64,000 bases of DNA, from NCBI GenBank assembly GCA_015058625.1, contig SVCA01000005.1, positions 129,872-193,871 of the forward strand. Direction: 5' to 3'. Made by a program: the position numbers and the translations under genes. The stretch is from Pseudoselenomonas ruminantium (GTDB lineage Bacteria > Bacillota > Negativicutes > Selenomonadales > Selenomonadaceae). This document shows positions 50,320 to 58,409 of the stretch, piece by piece; positions within the stretch are counted from its first letter, which is position 1, and each line of letters starts with the position of its first letter. The notes under the pieces are model-generated. The model was not told where the DNA came from. It ran no database searches and saw only the letters and a list, made by a program, of their open reading frames with translations.

Positions 50320-51075
50320 ATGGTCTACTTGTTAAAATTCGGTGCCGCGTGGGTGCTGCCACCGGGGATTTTCTTTCTTGCGTTGTGGTTTGTCGCCTGG
50401 CGGTTGTACAAGAAACAGGAAAAGAGGCTGGCGGGTATGCTTGCGGCTTTGGCGTTTGTGTTTTACCTTCTGTGTACCAATCTGGTGTCCGAGCGGGTCA
50501 TGGGGGCGTTGGAGTCGGCCTATCCACCGCCGGAAAATCCGCAGGGGGACTGCGTGATTATGCTCGGGGGCGGGGCTTTCCCCGATACGCCGGATGTGAG
50601 CGGGGCGGGAACATTGTGCTCTGCTCCGGCCAACCGTCTGCTGACGGCGGTGCGCCTGCAGCGGAAACTTGACGTGCCCATCATTCTCTCGGGCGGGCAG
50701 GTCTATAGCGACAGCGGCCCGGAGGCTGTCATTGCTAAGCGTATTCTCATGGATTTGGGCGTGCCTGAAGACAAAATCATTGTGGAGGGCAAGAGCGTCA
50801 ACACCACACAGAACGCGAAATTTTCCACAGAACTCATGAAGGAGCGGGGGCTTACGAGGCCGATTCTCGTGACGTCGGCCTTCCATATGCGCCGTTCCGT
50901 GCTGAACTTTGCGAAAAACGGCGTGGAGGTGGTGGCTTATCCGGCCGATTACCGCGTAAATCCGCGCCATGATTTCCATTATAATAAATTGAAGCCCAGC
51001 ATCGGTGCACTTGATGACAATGTGACGGTGATGCAGGAGGTTCTGCGGGCTTTGGTTACGAGGTATCTTGAATGA
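50320..51075 (+). CDS. YdcF/SanA-family (DUF218) membrane protein
   Basis: 251 residues. Two N-terminal membrane helices (PPGIFFLALWFVAWRL, MLAALAFVFYLLCTNLVS) are followed by a DUF218 domain (CVIMLGGGAFPDTPDVSGAG, VPIILSGGQVYSDSGPEAVI, PEDKIIVEGKSVNTTQNAKF, TRPILVTSAFHMRRSVLNF). Such proteins act at the envelope, possibly in cell-wall precursor or lipid carrier metabolism. The ribosome site is weak. It overlaps the MATE gene by ATGA. Confidence 0.9.
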   Translation: MVYLLKFGAAWVLPPGIFFLALWFVAWRLYKKQEKRLAGMLAALAFVFYLLCTNLVSERVMGALESAYPPPENPQGDCVIMLGGGAFPDTPDVSGAGTLCSAPANRLLTAVRLQRKLDVPIILSGGQVYSDSGPEAVIAKRILMDLGVPEDKIIVEGKSVNTTQNAKFSTELMKERGLTRPILVTSAFHMRRSVLNFAKNGVEVVAYPADYRVNPRHDFHYNKLKPSIGALDDNVTVMQEVLRALVTRYLE

Positions 51076-52412
51076 CAAAAAACTTAACAGAAGGAAGTCC
51101 GGCAAGGCTGATTCTGATGTTTACCCTGCCGCTGATTGCGGGGAACATCTTTCAGCAGCTCTATGCCTTTGTGGACACCTTGATTGTGGGTCGCTTTTTG
51201 GGCGTTGAGGCGCTGGCGGCTGTGGGCTGTACGGGCAGTTTGATGTTCCTCATGCTCGGCTTTGTGATTGGTTTTTCTACGGGGATTACCATTTACACGG
51301 GCCAGCGGTACGGCGCCAAAGATTACGCCGGAGTGCGGCAGAGTGCGGCAACCTGTGCCGTGCTCTCCTTTTTGGAGGCCGTGGTGCTGACGGTTGTGGG
51401 CGTGTCGCTGTGCCGCCAGCTCTTAATCTGGATGCAGACGCCGCCGGAGATTTTGGAGGGGGCGTACTCCTTCATCAGCATCGTGTTCGGCGGGATTGTG
51501 ATGTTCGTCTGCCTGCAGACCCAGACAAACCTGTTGCGGGCGCTCGGTGACAGCCGTATGCCGACGGTGATTCTGGCAACGGCACTCATCATCAACATCA
51601 TTTTGGAGCCAGTGGCCATTCTCGTCTTGGGCTGGGGCATTCCCGGTGCGGCGCTTGCGACCATCGTAGCGCAGTTTTTGGGCAATGTGATTTGCTACAT
51701 TTATATTTGCAAAAAAGTGCCGGTGCTCCGCACCCATCGCGCGGACTGGCAGATGAGCTGGTCAGTCTTAAAGGCGCATTTGAAACTCGGCCTGCCCATG
51801 GGCTTTCAGTCCTCGATTATCGCCATTGGCGCGGTTATCCTGCAGGTGGCGCTTAACAACCTTGGGCCGACGGCTGTGGCGGCCTATGCGGCGGCGCAGA
51901 AAGTCGATTCCATCGCTCTGATGCCCATGATGTCCTTCGGCCTTGCCATGGCGGCTTATACCGCGCAGAACTACGGCGCCCAGAAATACGACCGCATTGC
52001 CGAGGGCGTGAAAAAATGCAGCTATATGTCCGTGGGCTTCAGCATTCTCGCGGCCGTGGTGCTGATTACCTCCGGGCCGTTCATCATGGAGCTCTTTGTC
52101 GGTGAGGGACAGCAGGAAGTCGTGGATATGGGGCATATGTACCTCATTGTCAACGGCGTGAACTACTGGATACTCGCGTTGCTCTTCATCTTCCGCTATA
52201 CCCTGCAGGGCCTCGGCCAGAGCGTCGTGCCCACCATTGCAGGCGTTATGGAACTCTTGATGCGCGCCGGTGCCGCGATTTTCCTCTGCGAAATATGGGG
52301 CTACTTCGGCGCCTGCGTCGCCAACCCCATGGCCTGGGCAGGCTCGTGCATCCCGCTTGCCATTGCGTTCTTCTGGACGCGGCGAACGTTTAAACGAAAA
52401 TATAGCGTATAA
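51072..52412 (+). CDS. MATE-family efflux transporter
   Basis: 446 residues with 12 membrane helices and the MATE pattern PLIAGNIFQQLYAFVDTLIV GRFLG at the start. It expels a drug or metabolite using a cation gradient. The start overlaps the YdcF stop, so the pair is one operon. The terminator at 52415 follows at once. Confidence 0.93.
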   Translation: MTKNLTEGSPARLILMFTLPLIAGNIFQQLYAFVDTLIVGRFLGVEALAAVGCTGSLMFLMLGFVIGFSTGITIYTGQRYGAKDYAGVRQSAATCAVLSFLEAVVLTVVGVSLCRQLLIWMQTPPEILEGAYSFISIVFGGIVMFVCLQTQTNLLRALGDSRMPTVILATALIINIILEPVAILVLGWGIPGAALATIVAQFLGNVICYIYICKKVPVLRTHRADWQMSWSVLKAHLKLGLPMGFQSSIIAIGAVILQVALNNLGPTAVAAYAAAQKVDSIALMPMMSFGLAMAAYTAQNYGAQKYDRIAEGVKKCSYMSVGFSILAAVVLITSGPFIMELFVGEGQQEVVDMGHMYLIVNGVNYWILALLFIFRYTLQGLGQSVVPTIAGVMELLMRAGAAIFLCEIWGYFGACVANPMAWAGSCIPLAIAFFWTRRTFKRKYSV

Positions 52413-52414
52413 AG

Positions 52415-52468
52415 CAAACGGGAAGACCATATTTCTCCCTAAGGAGAAGCAGAGTCTTCCCGTTTGGT
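52415..52468 (+). terminator. Terminator after the MATE gene
   Basis: CAAACGGGAAGAC (52415-52427) pairs with GTCTTCCCGTTTG (52454-52466). Confidence 0.75.
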
Positions 52469-52472
52469 GTCT

Positions 52473-52500
52473 ATTGACAACAACGCCAATTTTGTTATAC
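52473..52500 (+). promoter_or_regulatory. Promoter of toxin-like peptide 4
   Basis: Consensus TTGACA (52473-52478) and TATACT (52495-52500), 16-bp spacer, 52 bp before the small ORF. Confidence 0.7.
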
Positions 52501-52552
52501 TTGTTGCAGGTGCTGTTTAGCGGTTTCGCCTTCTGGAAAGGGGGCGGCGCCT

Positions 52553-52624
52553 ATGGCTGAAACAATCGTAGTTTTGCTATTGATTTGGATGATTGTCGTA
52601 GAAGTGAAAAATAACCGCTCCTAG
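52553..52624 (+). CDS. Candidate type I toxin peptide 4 (23 residues)
   Basis: ATG after GGAAAGGGGGCGGCGCCT encodes a peptide starting MAETIVVLLLIWMIVVEVKN and ending NRS: one strongly hydrophobic helix and a basic end. GGCGGCGCCT directly before the ATG (52543-52552) is repeated at 52709-52718 in the convergent RNA. The stop lies in the shared terminator stem. Confidence 0.65.
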   Translation: MAETIVVLLLIWMIVVEVKNNRS

Positions 52625-52724
52625 TCTGGCCAACTGAGCGGTTATTTATCGAAGTGATAATTTAACTTGTGAGGGCAACCGCCCTAAAGGACTAGCTACG
52701 CGTCGCTAGGCGGCGCCTTCTTTT
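52608..52724 (-). ncRNA. Candidate antitoxin RNA of type I pair 4
   Basis: Minus-strand promoter TTGCTT, 17-bp spacer, TAAAAT (complement of 52731-52736). The transcript contains the complement of GGCGGCGCCT, so it can pair with the toxin's ribosome site. It ends at the bidirectional stem AATAACCGCTC (52610-52620) with GAGCGGTTATT (52636-52646). Confidence 0.6.
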
Positions 52725-52897
52725 GTCTATATTTTAGCATTTGCTCAGTTTACAAGCAAGTGCTTTTTGCATTTGAAATTTTTACCATGACAATTGTAAT
52801 ATTTTACAAGGATTTACATTTTTAGCAGGAATTTACTTATATCGCGTTGTATATATACATATATAATTGACTCAAGCTAAAGAAGGGTGGATTTATT

Positions 52898-54580
52898 ATG
52901 TATCAAGATGAATACAAACGCTGGTTAGGGGCTGACCTGATTGACTGCGACCTGGGGAAAGAGTTGCGGGACATTGCAGGTGATGATGAGGCCATCAAGG
53001 AGCGCTTTGCGGCGGCTCTGCAGTTTGGTACGGCTGGTCTGCGCGGCACGTTAGGTGCCGGCACGAACCGCATGAACATCTGGGTTGTCCGTCAGGCCAC
53101 GCAGGGTGTTGCCGACTGGGTAAAAGGTGAAGGCGGCACGCAGACGGTTGCCATCAGCTACGATACCCGCCTCAAAGGCTGGACCTTTGCCAAGGAAGCT
53201 GCAGGTGTTCTGGCCGCCAATGGCATCAACGTGCGCATTTACGACGAGCCCATGCCGGTACCCGCCCTTTCTTTTGCCACCCGTTTCTATAAGGCCAATG
53301 CCGGCATCATGGTGACGGCCAGCCACAACCCGGCCAAGTACAACGGCTACAAAGCCTATGGCCCGGACGGCTGCCAGATGACGGATGATGCCGCTGACGT
53401 CGTTTACAACGCCATTCAGAAAACTGATGTGCTCACGGGTGCAAAATATATGTCCTTTGCCGAAGGCGTGGAAAAAGGTCTGATTAAGTTTGTCGGGGAA
53501 GACTGCAAGGAAGGCCTGTATAAAAACATTGAGGCCTGCCAGGTTCGCCCCGGCCTCTGCAAGACGGCTGGCCTGAAGCTCGTCTATAGCCCCTTAAACG
53601 GCACCGGCCTTGTACCCGTTACCCGCGTACTGCGCGACATCGGCATTGATGATGTCACGATTGTGCCGGAACAGGAATACCCCAATGGCTATTTCACGAC
53701 CTGCTCCTATCCGAACCCGGAAATTCTTGCCGCGATGGAAAAAGGTGTGGAACTGGCGAAGAAAACGGATGCTGACCTCATGCTCGCCACCGACCCGGAT
53801 GCTGACCGCGTGGGGATCGCCATGAAGTGCCCGGACGGCTCCTATGAACTGGTTTCCGGCAACGAGATGGGCGTGCTGCTCCTCGACTACATCTGCGCCG
53901 GCCGTCAGGAAAAGGGCACTATGCCCAAAGACCCTGTGGCTGTAAAATCCATCGTGTCCACCCCGCTGGCTGATGCCGTGGCTAAGCACTATGGCGTAGA
54001 ACTGCGCCACACGCTTACGGGCTTCAAGTGGATTGGCGACCAGATTCTCGGTTTGGAGAAAAAAGGCGAAGAAGACCGCTTCATCTTCGGCTTTGAGGAA
54101 AGCTACGGCTACCTCGCCGGTCCCTATGTTCGCGATAAGGATGCTGTGGTCGCTTCCATGCTGATTTGCGAAATGGCCGCTTACTATCGCAGTAAGGGTT
54201 CGTCCATCAAACAGCGCCTCGAAGAAATTTACAGCCAGTATGGCCGTTACCTCAACAAGGTGGATAGCTTCGAGTTCCCGGGCCTTTCGGGCATGGACAA
54301 GATGAAGGGCATGATGGAAAATCTGCGCAAAGACCCGATTCAGGAACTGGCTGGCAAGAAGGTTGTCAAGGTTATCGACTACCTCGACACCGCCGCTACG
54401 GGCCTGCCCAAAGCCAACGTGCTGACGTACGAACTTGAAGACGGTTCTTCCGTCATCATCCGTCCGTCCGGCACCGAGCCGAAAATCAAGGCTTACTACA
54501 CGACGAAGGGCAAAGACCTTAAAGAAGCCCAGGCCGCCAAAGATAAGCTGGCAGAAGCCGTGAAGCCGTATCTGTCCTAA
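52898..54580 (+). CDS. Phosphohexomutase (phosphoglucomutase/phosphomannomutase)
   Basis: 560 residues, alpha-D-phosphohexomutase family with four domains: GTAGLRGTLGAGTNRMN, catalytic serine loop MVTASHNPAKYNGYKAY, metal loop ATDPDADRVGIA, sugar loop FGFEESYGYL and phosphate loop RPSGTEPKIKAYY. It interconverts glucose-1- and glucose-6-phosphate (or mannose forms) for cell-envelope sugars; the length is that of PgcA/YbbT-like enzymes. GAAGGGTGG precedes the ATG. The next gene, a repeat away, is Pgi, consistent with sugar-phosphate use. Confidence 0.93.
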   Translation: MYQDEYKRWLGADLIDCDLGKELRDIAGDDEAIKERFAAALQFGTAGLRGTLGAGTNRMNIWVVRQATQGVADWVKGEGGTQTVAISYDTRLKGWTFAKEAAGVLAANGINVRIYDEPMPVPALSFATRFYKANAGIMVTASHNPAKYNGYKAYGPDGCQMTDDAADVVYNAIQKTDVLTGAKYMSFAEGVEKGLIKFVGEDCKEGLYKNIEACQVRPGLCKTAGLKLVYSPLNGTGLVPVTRVLRDIGIDDVTIVPEQEYPNGYFTTCSYPNPEILAAMEKGVELAKKTDADLMLATDPDADRVGIAMKCPDGSYELVSGNEMGVLLLDYICAGRQEKGTMPKDPVAVKSIVSTPLADAVAKHYGVELRHTLTGFKWIGDQILGLEKKGEEDRFIFGFEESYGYLAGPYVRDKDAVVASMLICEMAAYYRSKGSSIKQRLEEIYSQYGRYLNKVDSFEFPGLSGMDKMKGMMENLRKDPIQELAGKKVVKVIDYLDTAATGLPKANVLTYELEDGSSVIIRPSGTEPKIKAYYTTKGKDLKEAQAAKDKLAEAVKPYLS

Positions 54581-54601
54581 AATAATTCAATATCATTAAC
54601 C

Positions 54602-54643
54602 GAAAGTGCGTTGACGTAGAATTTGGTCAACGCACTTTTGGTT
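54602..54643 (+). terminator. Terminator after the phosphohexomutase gene
   Basis: AAAGTGCGTTGAC and GTCAACGCACTTT stem followed by TGGTT. It abuts the large repeat element. Confidence 0.75.
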
Positions 54644-54644
54644 A

Positions 54645-55519
54645 ATTGCAGTTTGTCGGAGAGTTCGTGATAAATTTTTTTGTTACAGCTCAGTTGGGGC
54701 GGAGGTGGTAATACTTTTCGCCGTTGCACTAAATGACCCACAAGCTGGTGCAGGGGCTTTTTAGTTACCTGCGCCGGGCAAGACCGGCGGCGCGCTTGTT
54801 CAACGCAATGTCCAGAAACTATTGTTTGTGGGCCAGTCCTCACTGCGTTCGGACAGTCGTTCCACGGCGAAAAGCATCACCACCTCCGCCCTAAGCGATG
54901 TCCGCACTAACCGTCATTTTCGTAGTGACAAGCCACAAGTACATCGATATTCTTGCTATGGGATAACGGGTTCGTGGCAATAGTCTAAAGCGTGGCTTTG
55001 TTAGAATGAACAGCTCCCCACCAAAAGTTTCGTATGTGTCATGTGGCTGTGTTGTGATGGTAAACACCAAGTACATCGATATTCTTGTTACGGGAACAAC
55101 GAGTTCGTGGCAATAGTCTAAAGTGTAACTTTGTTGGAATGAACAGCTCCCCACCAAAAGTTTCGTATGTGTCATGTGGCTATGCTGTATTGGCAAGCAC
55201 CAAGTACATCGATGTTCTTGTAACGGGAGCAACGAGTTCATGGCAATTGCCTAATCCGTAACTTGGGGCGAACGGGGAGTGATTTTTCTGTAGGGAGCGA
55301 CTGCCTGAACGCAGTGAAGGCCGGCCCCGGTAAGAAAATGCTAAGAAAAACACGCTGAAAGCAGCGCCGTTGGCTTGCCCGGCGCAGGTAACTGGACAGC
55401 TATTTTTTTCGAGGGGGTCGTTTAGCGGAAAACAGAAAAATTACTCCCCGTTCACCCCATGACCACTTATGAACGGGATACCTTTACCACGAACTAACAA
55501 AACTCCTACAAACTGCAAT
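54645..55519. repeat. Large palindromic intergenic element, copy B (875 bp)
   Basis: A 12-bp terminal inverted repeat, ATTGCAGTTTGT (54645-54656) with ACAAACTGCAAT (55508-55519). Internal arms include a perfect 20-bp pair (54763-54782 with 55374-55393), GGGCGGAGGTGGT (54697-54709 with 54879-54891) and CTTTTCGCCGT (54714-54724 with 54864-54874). It is homologous to 4669-5260 but longer by a tandem repeat. No ORF is shared with copy A. It fills the gap between phosphohexomutase and Pgi. Confidence 0.88.
54936..55250. repeat. 132-bp tandem repeat inside copy B
   Basis: CAAGTACATCGAT starts units at 54936, 55068 and 55201 (periods 132 and 133); the third is partial. Copy A has one unit only. The unit also holds AACAGCTCCCCACC and TTTCGTATGTGTCATGTGGC. 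Confidence 0.85.
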
Positions 55520-55637
55520 TTCATATTCCGAATTTTCCATTGTCACATAATTGCCTATGGCAAAATTTGAACAACTGCGTTATAATCAATATGTATGTAA
55601 CAATAGCAATTTGGAATGAACTAGAGGAGTGTAGACT

Positions 55638-57098
55638 ATGAGTTTGAAGCTTGCATCCGGTTTTGAGTTTGATTACGAAAACCTGTACGGCGAAGGTAAG
55701 GTTACGGAAGCTGACCTGAAAAGCTATGAAGAAGATTTGAAAAAGGCTCACGAAGCCATGAAGGTTATGCGTGAGAAAGGTTTTATCCGTGCGCATCTGT
55801 CCAAGGACGGCGAGCCGGAAAAGGTGCTGTTCTCCCAGCTGCCCTACATTGAAGAAGGCCATCTCAATAGCCCGTCTTCCCTGAAGCACCTGCAGGAACT
55901 GACCGACCATGTAAAGGACAACGTGGATTTCGTTGTATCTTTGGGTATCGGCGGCTCCTTCCTGGGCGACAAGGTTATCTTTGATGTGCATTGCGGTGAA
56001 TTCTGGAATGAACTGCCGAAGGCAGAACGCAACGGTTTCCCGAAAATCATCTTCAGCGGACAGAACATCGACCCGCGCCGCACGGGTGACATCATCCATT
56101 ATCTCGAAAACAGCGCCAAAGTCACCAAATCCCATGAAAAGCGCAACCTCAAAGTGCTGCTCTTGGTTATCTCCAAATCCGGCGGCACGCTCGACACGAT
56201 GAGCAACTTCATGGTCATCTATGATGCACTGCAGAAGCTCGGCGATATCGATGTGGAAGTGGTTGCTGTTACCGACCCGAACATGGAAAAGCAGACCCTT
56301 CTCAAGAAGCTGGCTATCGAAAAAGGCTGGCCGCAGTACGCTGTACCCGATGGGGTAGGCGGCCGTTTCTCCATCTTCTGCGAAGTCGGTTTGACGCTGG
56401 CTGCCTGCGTAGGCTTTGACATTGAGTCCTTCCTCAAAGGCGCCCGCGATATGGACAAGGCCTGCCAGAATGATGACCTCTGGCAGAACCCGGCAATGCT
56501 CAATGCTGCGCTGAAGTTTGCTGCATCCGAAAAGCATGGCCGCGACATCGAAGTCATGATGCCTTATGGCGATTACATGAAGTCCGTTTCCGAATGGTAC
56601 ATCCAGCTGCTGGCTGAATCCCTCGGCAAGCAGTACAACAAGGACGGCAAGGAAGTTTGCTACGGCCGTACGCCGCTCGTTGCTGTTGGTACCACGGACA
56701 TGCATTCCCAGACGCAGCAGCATCAGGAAGGCAAGCTCAACAAGGTCGTCCAGTTCATTCGTCTGAAAGACTGGGAAAATGACCTGACGATTCCTGATGT
56801 GTTTCCCGAAGCCAAGAAGCTGTCCGACATCTCCGGCGTAACCATGGGCCAGGCACTCGAAGTTGCCCGTCAGTCCAACGCGGACGCTCTGGCATCCAAC
56901 AAGCGCTACAACGCTTGCTTCACCCTGCCGAAGCTCAATGCTTACCACCTAGGCGAGCTCCTCTACATGCTGGCTATGTCTGTAGCTTACGAAGGCGAGC
57001 TCTCCAACGTAGACGCTTTCAACCAGCCCGGCGTAGAATCCTATAAGCGCATTATGGGGCCGAAACTGGCTGAAGTTAAGGCTGCTAACCAGAAATAA
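55638..57098 (+). CDS. pgi: Glucose-6-phosphate isomerase
   Basis: 486 residues. VVSLGIGGSFLGDKVIFDVH, LLVISKSGGTLDTMSNF and VGGRFSIFCEVGLTLAACVG are the phosphate-binding and active-site blocks; the later His/Lys region (QQHQEGKLNKVVQFI, LNAYHLGELLYMLAM) is present. It interconverts glucose-6- and fructose-6-phosphate in glycolysis. AGAGGAGTG precedes the ATG. A single-gene unit between repeat elements. Confidence 0.96.
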   Translation: MSLKLASGFEFDYENLYGEGKVTEADLKSYEEDLKKAHEAMKVMREKGFIRAHLSKDGEPEKVLFSQLPYIEEGHLNSPSSLKHLQELTDHVKDNVDFVVSLGIGGSFLGDKVIFDVHCGEFWNELPKAERNGFPKIIFSGQNIDPRRTGDIIHYLENSAKVTKSHEKRNLKVLLLVISKSGGTLDTMSNFMVIYDALQKLGDIDVEVVAVTDPNMEKQTLLKKLAIEKGWPQYAVPDGVGGRFSIFCEVGLTLAACVGFDIESFLKGARDMDKACQNDDLWQNPAMLNAALKFAASEKHGRDIEVMMPYGDYMKSVSEWYIQLLAESLGKQYNKDGKEVCYGRTPLVAVGTTDMHSQTQQHQEGKLNKVVQFIRLKDWENDLTIPDVFPEAKKLSDISGVTMGQALEVARQSNADALASNKRYNACFTLPKLNAYHLGELLYMLAMSVAYEGELSNVDAFNQPGVESYKRIMGPKLAEVKAANQK

Positions 57099-57136
57099 AA
57101 ATTAATGCGGAGCTGCCTGTAAGTTTATGCCTGCAA

Positions 57137-57330
57137 GCGCGGCGGCTAAGGGCTGCTTCTGCTCCGCTATGACATTTGGCTAAAAATCATTTTTGCCTTT
57201 TATAAAACGCCAAGCACTTAAACTCACTGCGTTCAAACAAAAGTGCTTGGCGTTTTTTTCGTCTGTGGGCAAAAATGATTTTCTTCACGCCAACTGCCAT
57301 ACGCTATGCAGAATCACCCCTCAGCCGCCA
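57137..57330. repeat. Triple-stem palindromic element II
   Basis: Inner stem 15 bp AAACGCCAAGCACTT (57205-57219 with 57241-57255), middle stem 15 bp AAAATCATTTTTGCC (57183-57197 with 57268-57282), imperfect outer arms (GGCGGCT..TTCTGC near 57139-57160 with GCAGAA..AGCCGCC near 57309-57329). The loop read on the minus strand is TTGTTTGAACGCAGTGAGTTT, the shared motif. It may terminate pgi. Confidence 0.8.
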
Positions 57331-57385
57331 CGCCAAGCCCATTTCTCGTTTCGCTTGTCAATATTAAAGGACATAATGCTTAGCG

Positions 57386-57592
57386 ATGCGACAGCGAGCG
57401 GCAGGCGGGGATAGGTGTACTGGAGCGTTAGGCGCGGAACGTTAAGAAAATATTTTTTATCCCACCAAAATGGGGCTGGAAAAGTCAGCTGTTTGAGCAC
57501 AGCGAGTTTTGACTTTTCCAGCCCCTTAATTAATGGATAAAAAATATTTTTAGTTCTGCGTCTAAGCGGAGGGAAACCTATCCCCGCCTGCC
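57386..57592. repeat. Triple-stem palindromic element III
   Basis: Outer stem 16 bp GGCAGGCGGGGATAGG (57400-57415 with 57577-57592), middle 16 bp AAAATATTTTTTATCC (57447-57462 with 57535-57550), inner 15 bp GGGGCTGGAAAAGTC (57472-57486 with 57511-57525). Loop TGTTTGAGCACAGCGAGTTTT. It shares flanks with element IV (ATGCGACAGCGAGCGG at 57386 and 63549). Elements II and III together fill the gap between pgi and the next gene. Confidence 0.85.
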
Positions 57593-57623
57593 GCGCCATG
57601 CACCACGAACCCGAACCCCGCAA

Positions 57624-58175
57624 TCAAAAGTAGTTTTTACTCAATTCCACGAGCCCGTCCTCCAGCAAATGCATGAACTCCGGTTTGCCGATATTTTCCG
57701 CGCTGACGGCAAAGAGCATGTTGTTGTACGTCCAATGGGCGGCGTATCCCTCGGGGTAGGTTTTGCGTTCGGCGGGCACCTGCGCTACGGACACGGGCAG
57801 GCCGCCGATGGTCTGCTTTTCCCATTTGGCGCCGTAAATGCCGCTGATATTGTCGTTGGATAGTTCCGTGCAGCGGGCGGTGCGCAGGCGGAATTTCGTG
57901 GCGATTTTCCCATCAGCAGTGTACTCGATATCGATGGTATCGCCAGCAATCACCCAGACATGGCTCACATGATAGCCCGTCATGGACGGCAGGTAGAGAG
58001 GCTGGAAACCGGCCGCGGCTTTGGCTTCCGCCACGCTGTCATAGGCCTTCATGGGATTGGGAATGCCCACGCTGCCCAGCGGCGCAGCACTGGCCGTACC
58101 GCCTGTAATGACTGTACTCAGACAGCAGCTTCCCGCGGTCAGCGCCGCCAGCAGGGCAAAGGATTTTTTATTCAT
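57624..58175 (-). CDS. Secreted protein, DUF4367-like
   Basis: 183 residues. A signal peptide is clear (MNKKSFALLAALTAGSCCLS, then TVITGGTASA). The mature part is a beta-rich domain (AAAGFQPLYLPSMTGYHVSH, WVIAGDTIDIEYTADGKIAT, THW-like YAAHWTYNNMLFAVSAENIG) resembling DUF4367, which occurs in extracellular parts of regulators. GAGGAGGTTTGC precedes the ATG. Exported, function unknown. Confidence 0.75.
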   Translation of the reverse strand: MNKKSFALLAALTAGSCCLSTVITGGTASAAPLGSVGIPNPMKAYDSVAEAKAAAGFQPLYLPSMTGYHVSHVWVIAGDTIDIEYTADGKIATKFRLRTARCTELSNDNISGIYGAKWEKQTIGGLPVSVAQVPAERKTYPEGYAAHWTYNNMLFAVSAENIGKPEFMHLLEDGLVELSKNYF

Positions 58176-58321
58176 AAAGCAAACCTCCTCGTAGAGTCCC
58201 TCATTAAGGTCAGTATATACCGAGTGGTTGCTTGCGTCAAATTAAAATGCCATTAGAAATTTTAGCAGGAACTGGCCAAAATCAGTCGAATATCTTAAAA
58301 AGGTGTACGAGCAAAAGGAAG

Positions 58322-58375
58322 TTATCCACAGATTTATCCCCAAAATTGTGGATTAGTGGATAAATATGTGGATAA
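58322..58375. promoter_or_regulatory. DnaA-box cluster upstream of the helicase gene
   Basis: Five boxes in 54 bp: TTATCCACA (58322-58330, perfect), TTATCCCCA (58334-58342), TGTGGATTA (58347-58355, inverted), AGTGGATAA (58355-58363, inverted) and TGTGGATAA (58367-58375, inverted, perfect). The first two face right and the last three left. The cluster lies 35 bp before the chosen start of the helicase gene. Confidence 0.75.
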
Positions 58376-58409
58376 CCTTGGTGTAAATGTGAATGGTTCT
58401 GAGGTTTAT

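Noticed and set aside
54891..55241. A 116-residue ORF on the minus strand inside the large repeat
   Set aside because: It is produced by the 132-bp tandem repeat, has no ribosome site, and is not kept in copy A.
58322..58375. Chromosomal origin oriC
   Set aside because: DnaA boxes alone are not enough: no dnaA, dnaN, gidA or similar origin genes and no clear AT-rich unwinding element lie nearby.
58356..58409. An extended GTG start for the helicase gene
   Set aside because: The first codons would be made of DnaA boxes and no Shine-Dalgarno precedes them; the ATG at 58410 is more plausible.
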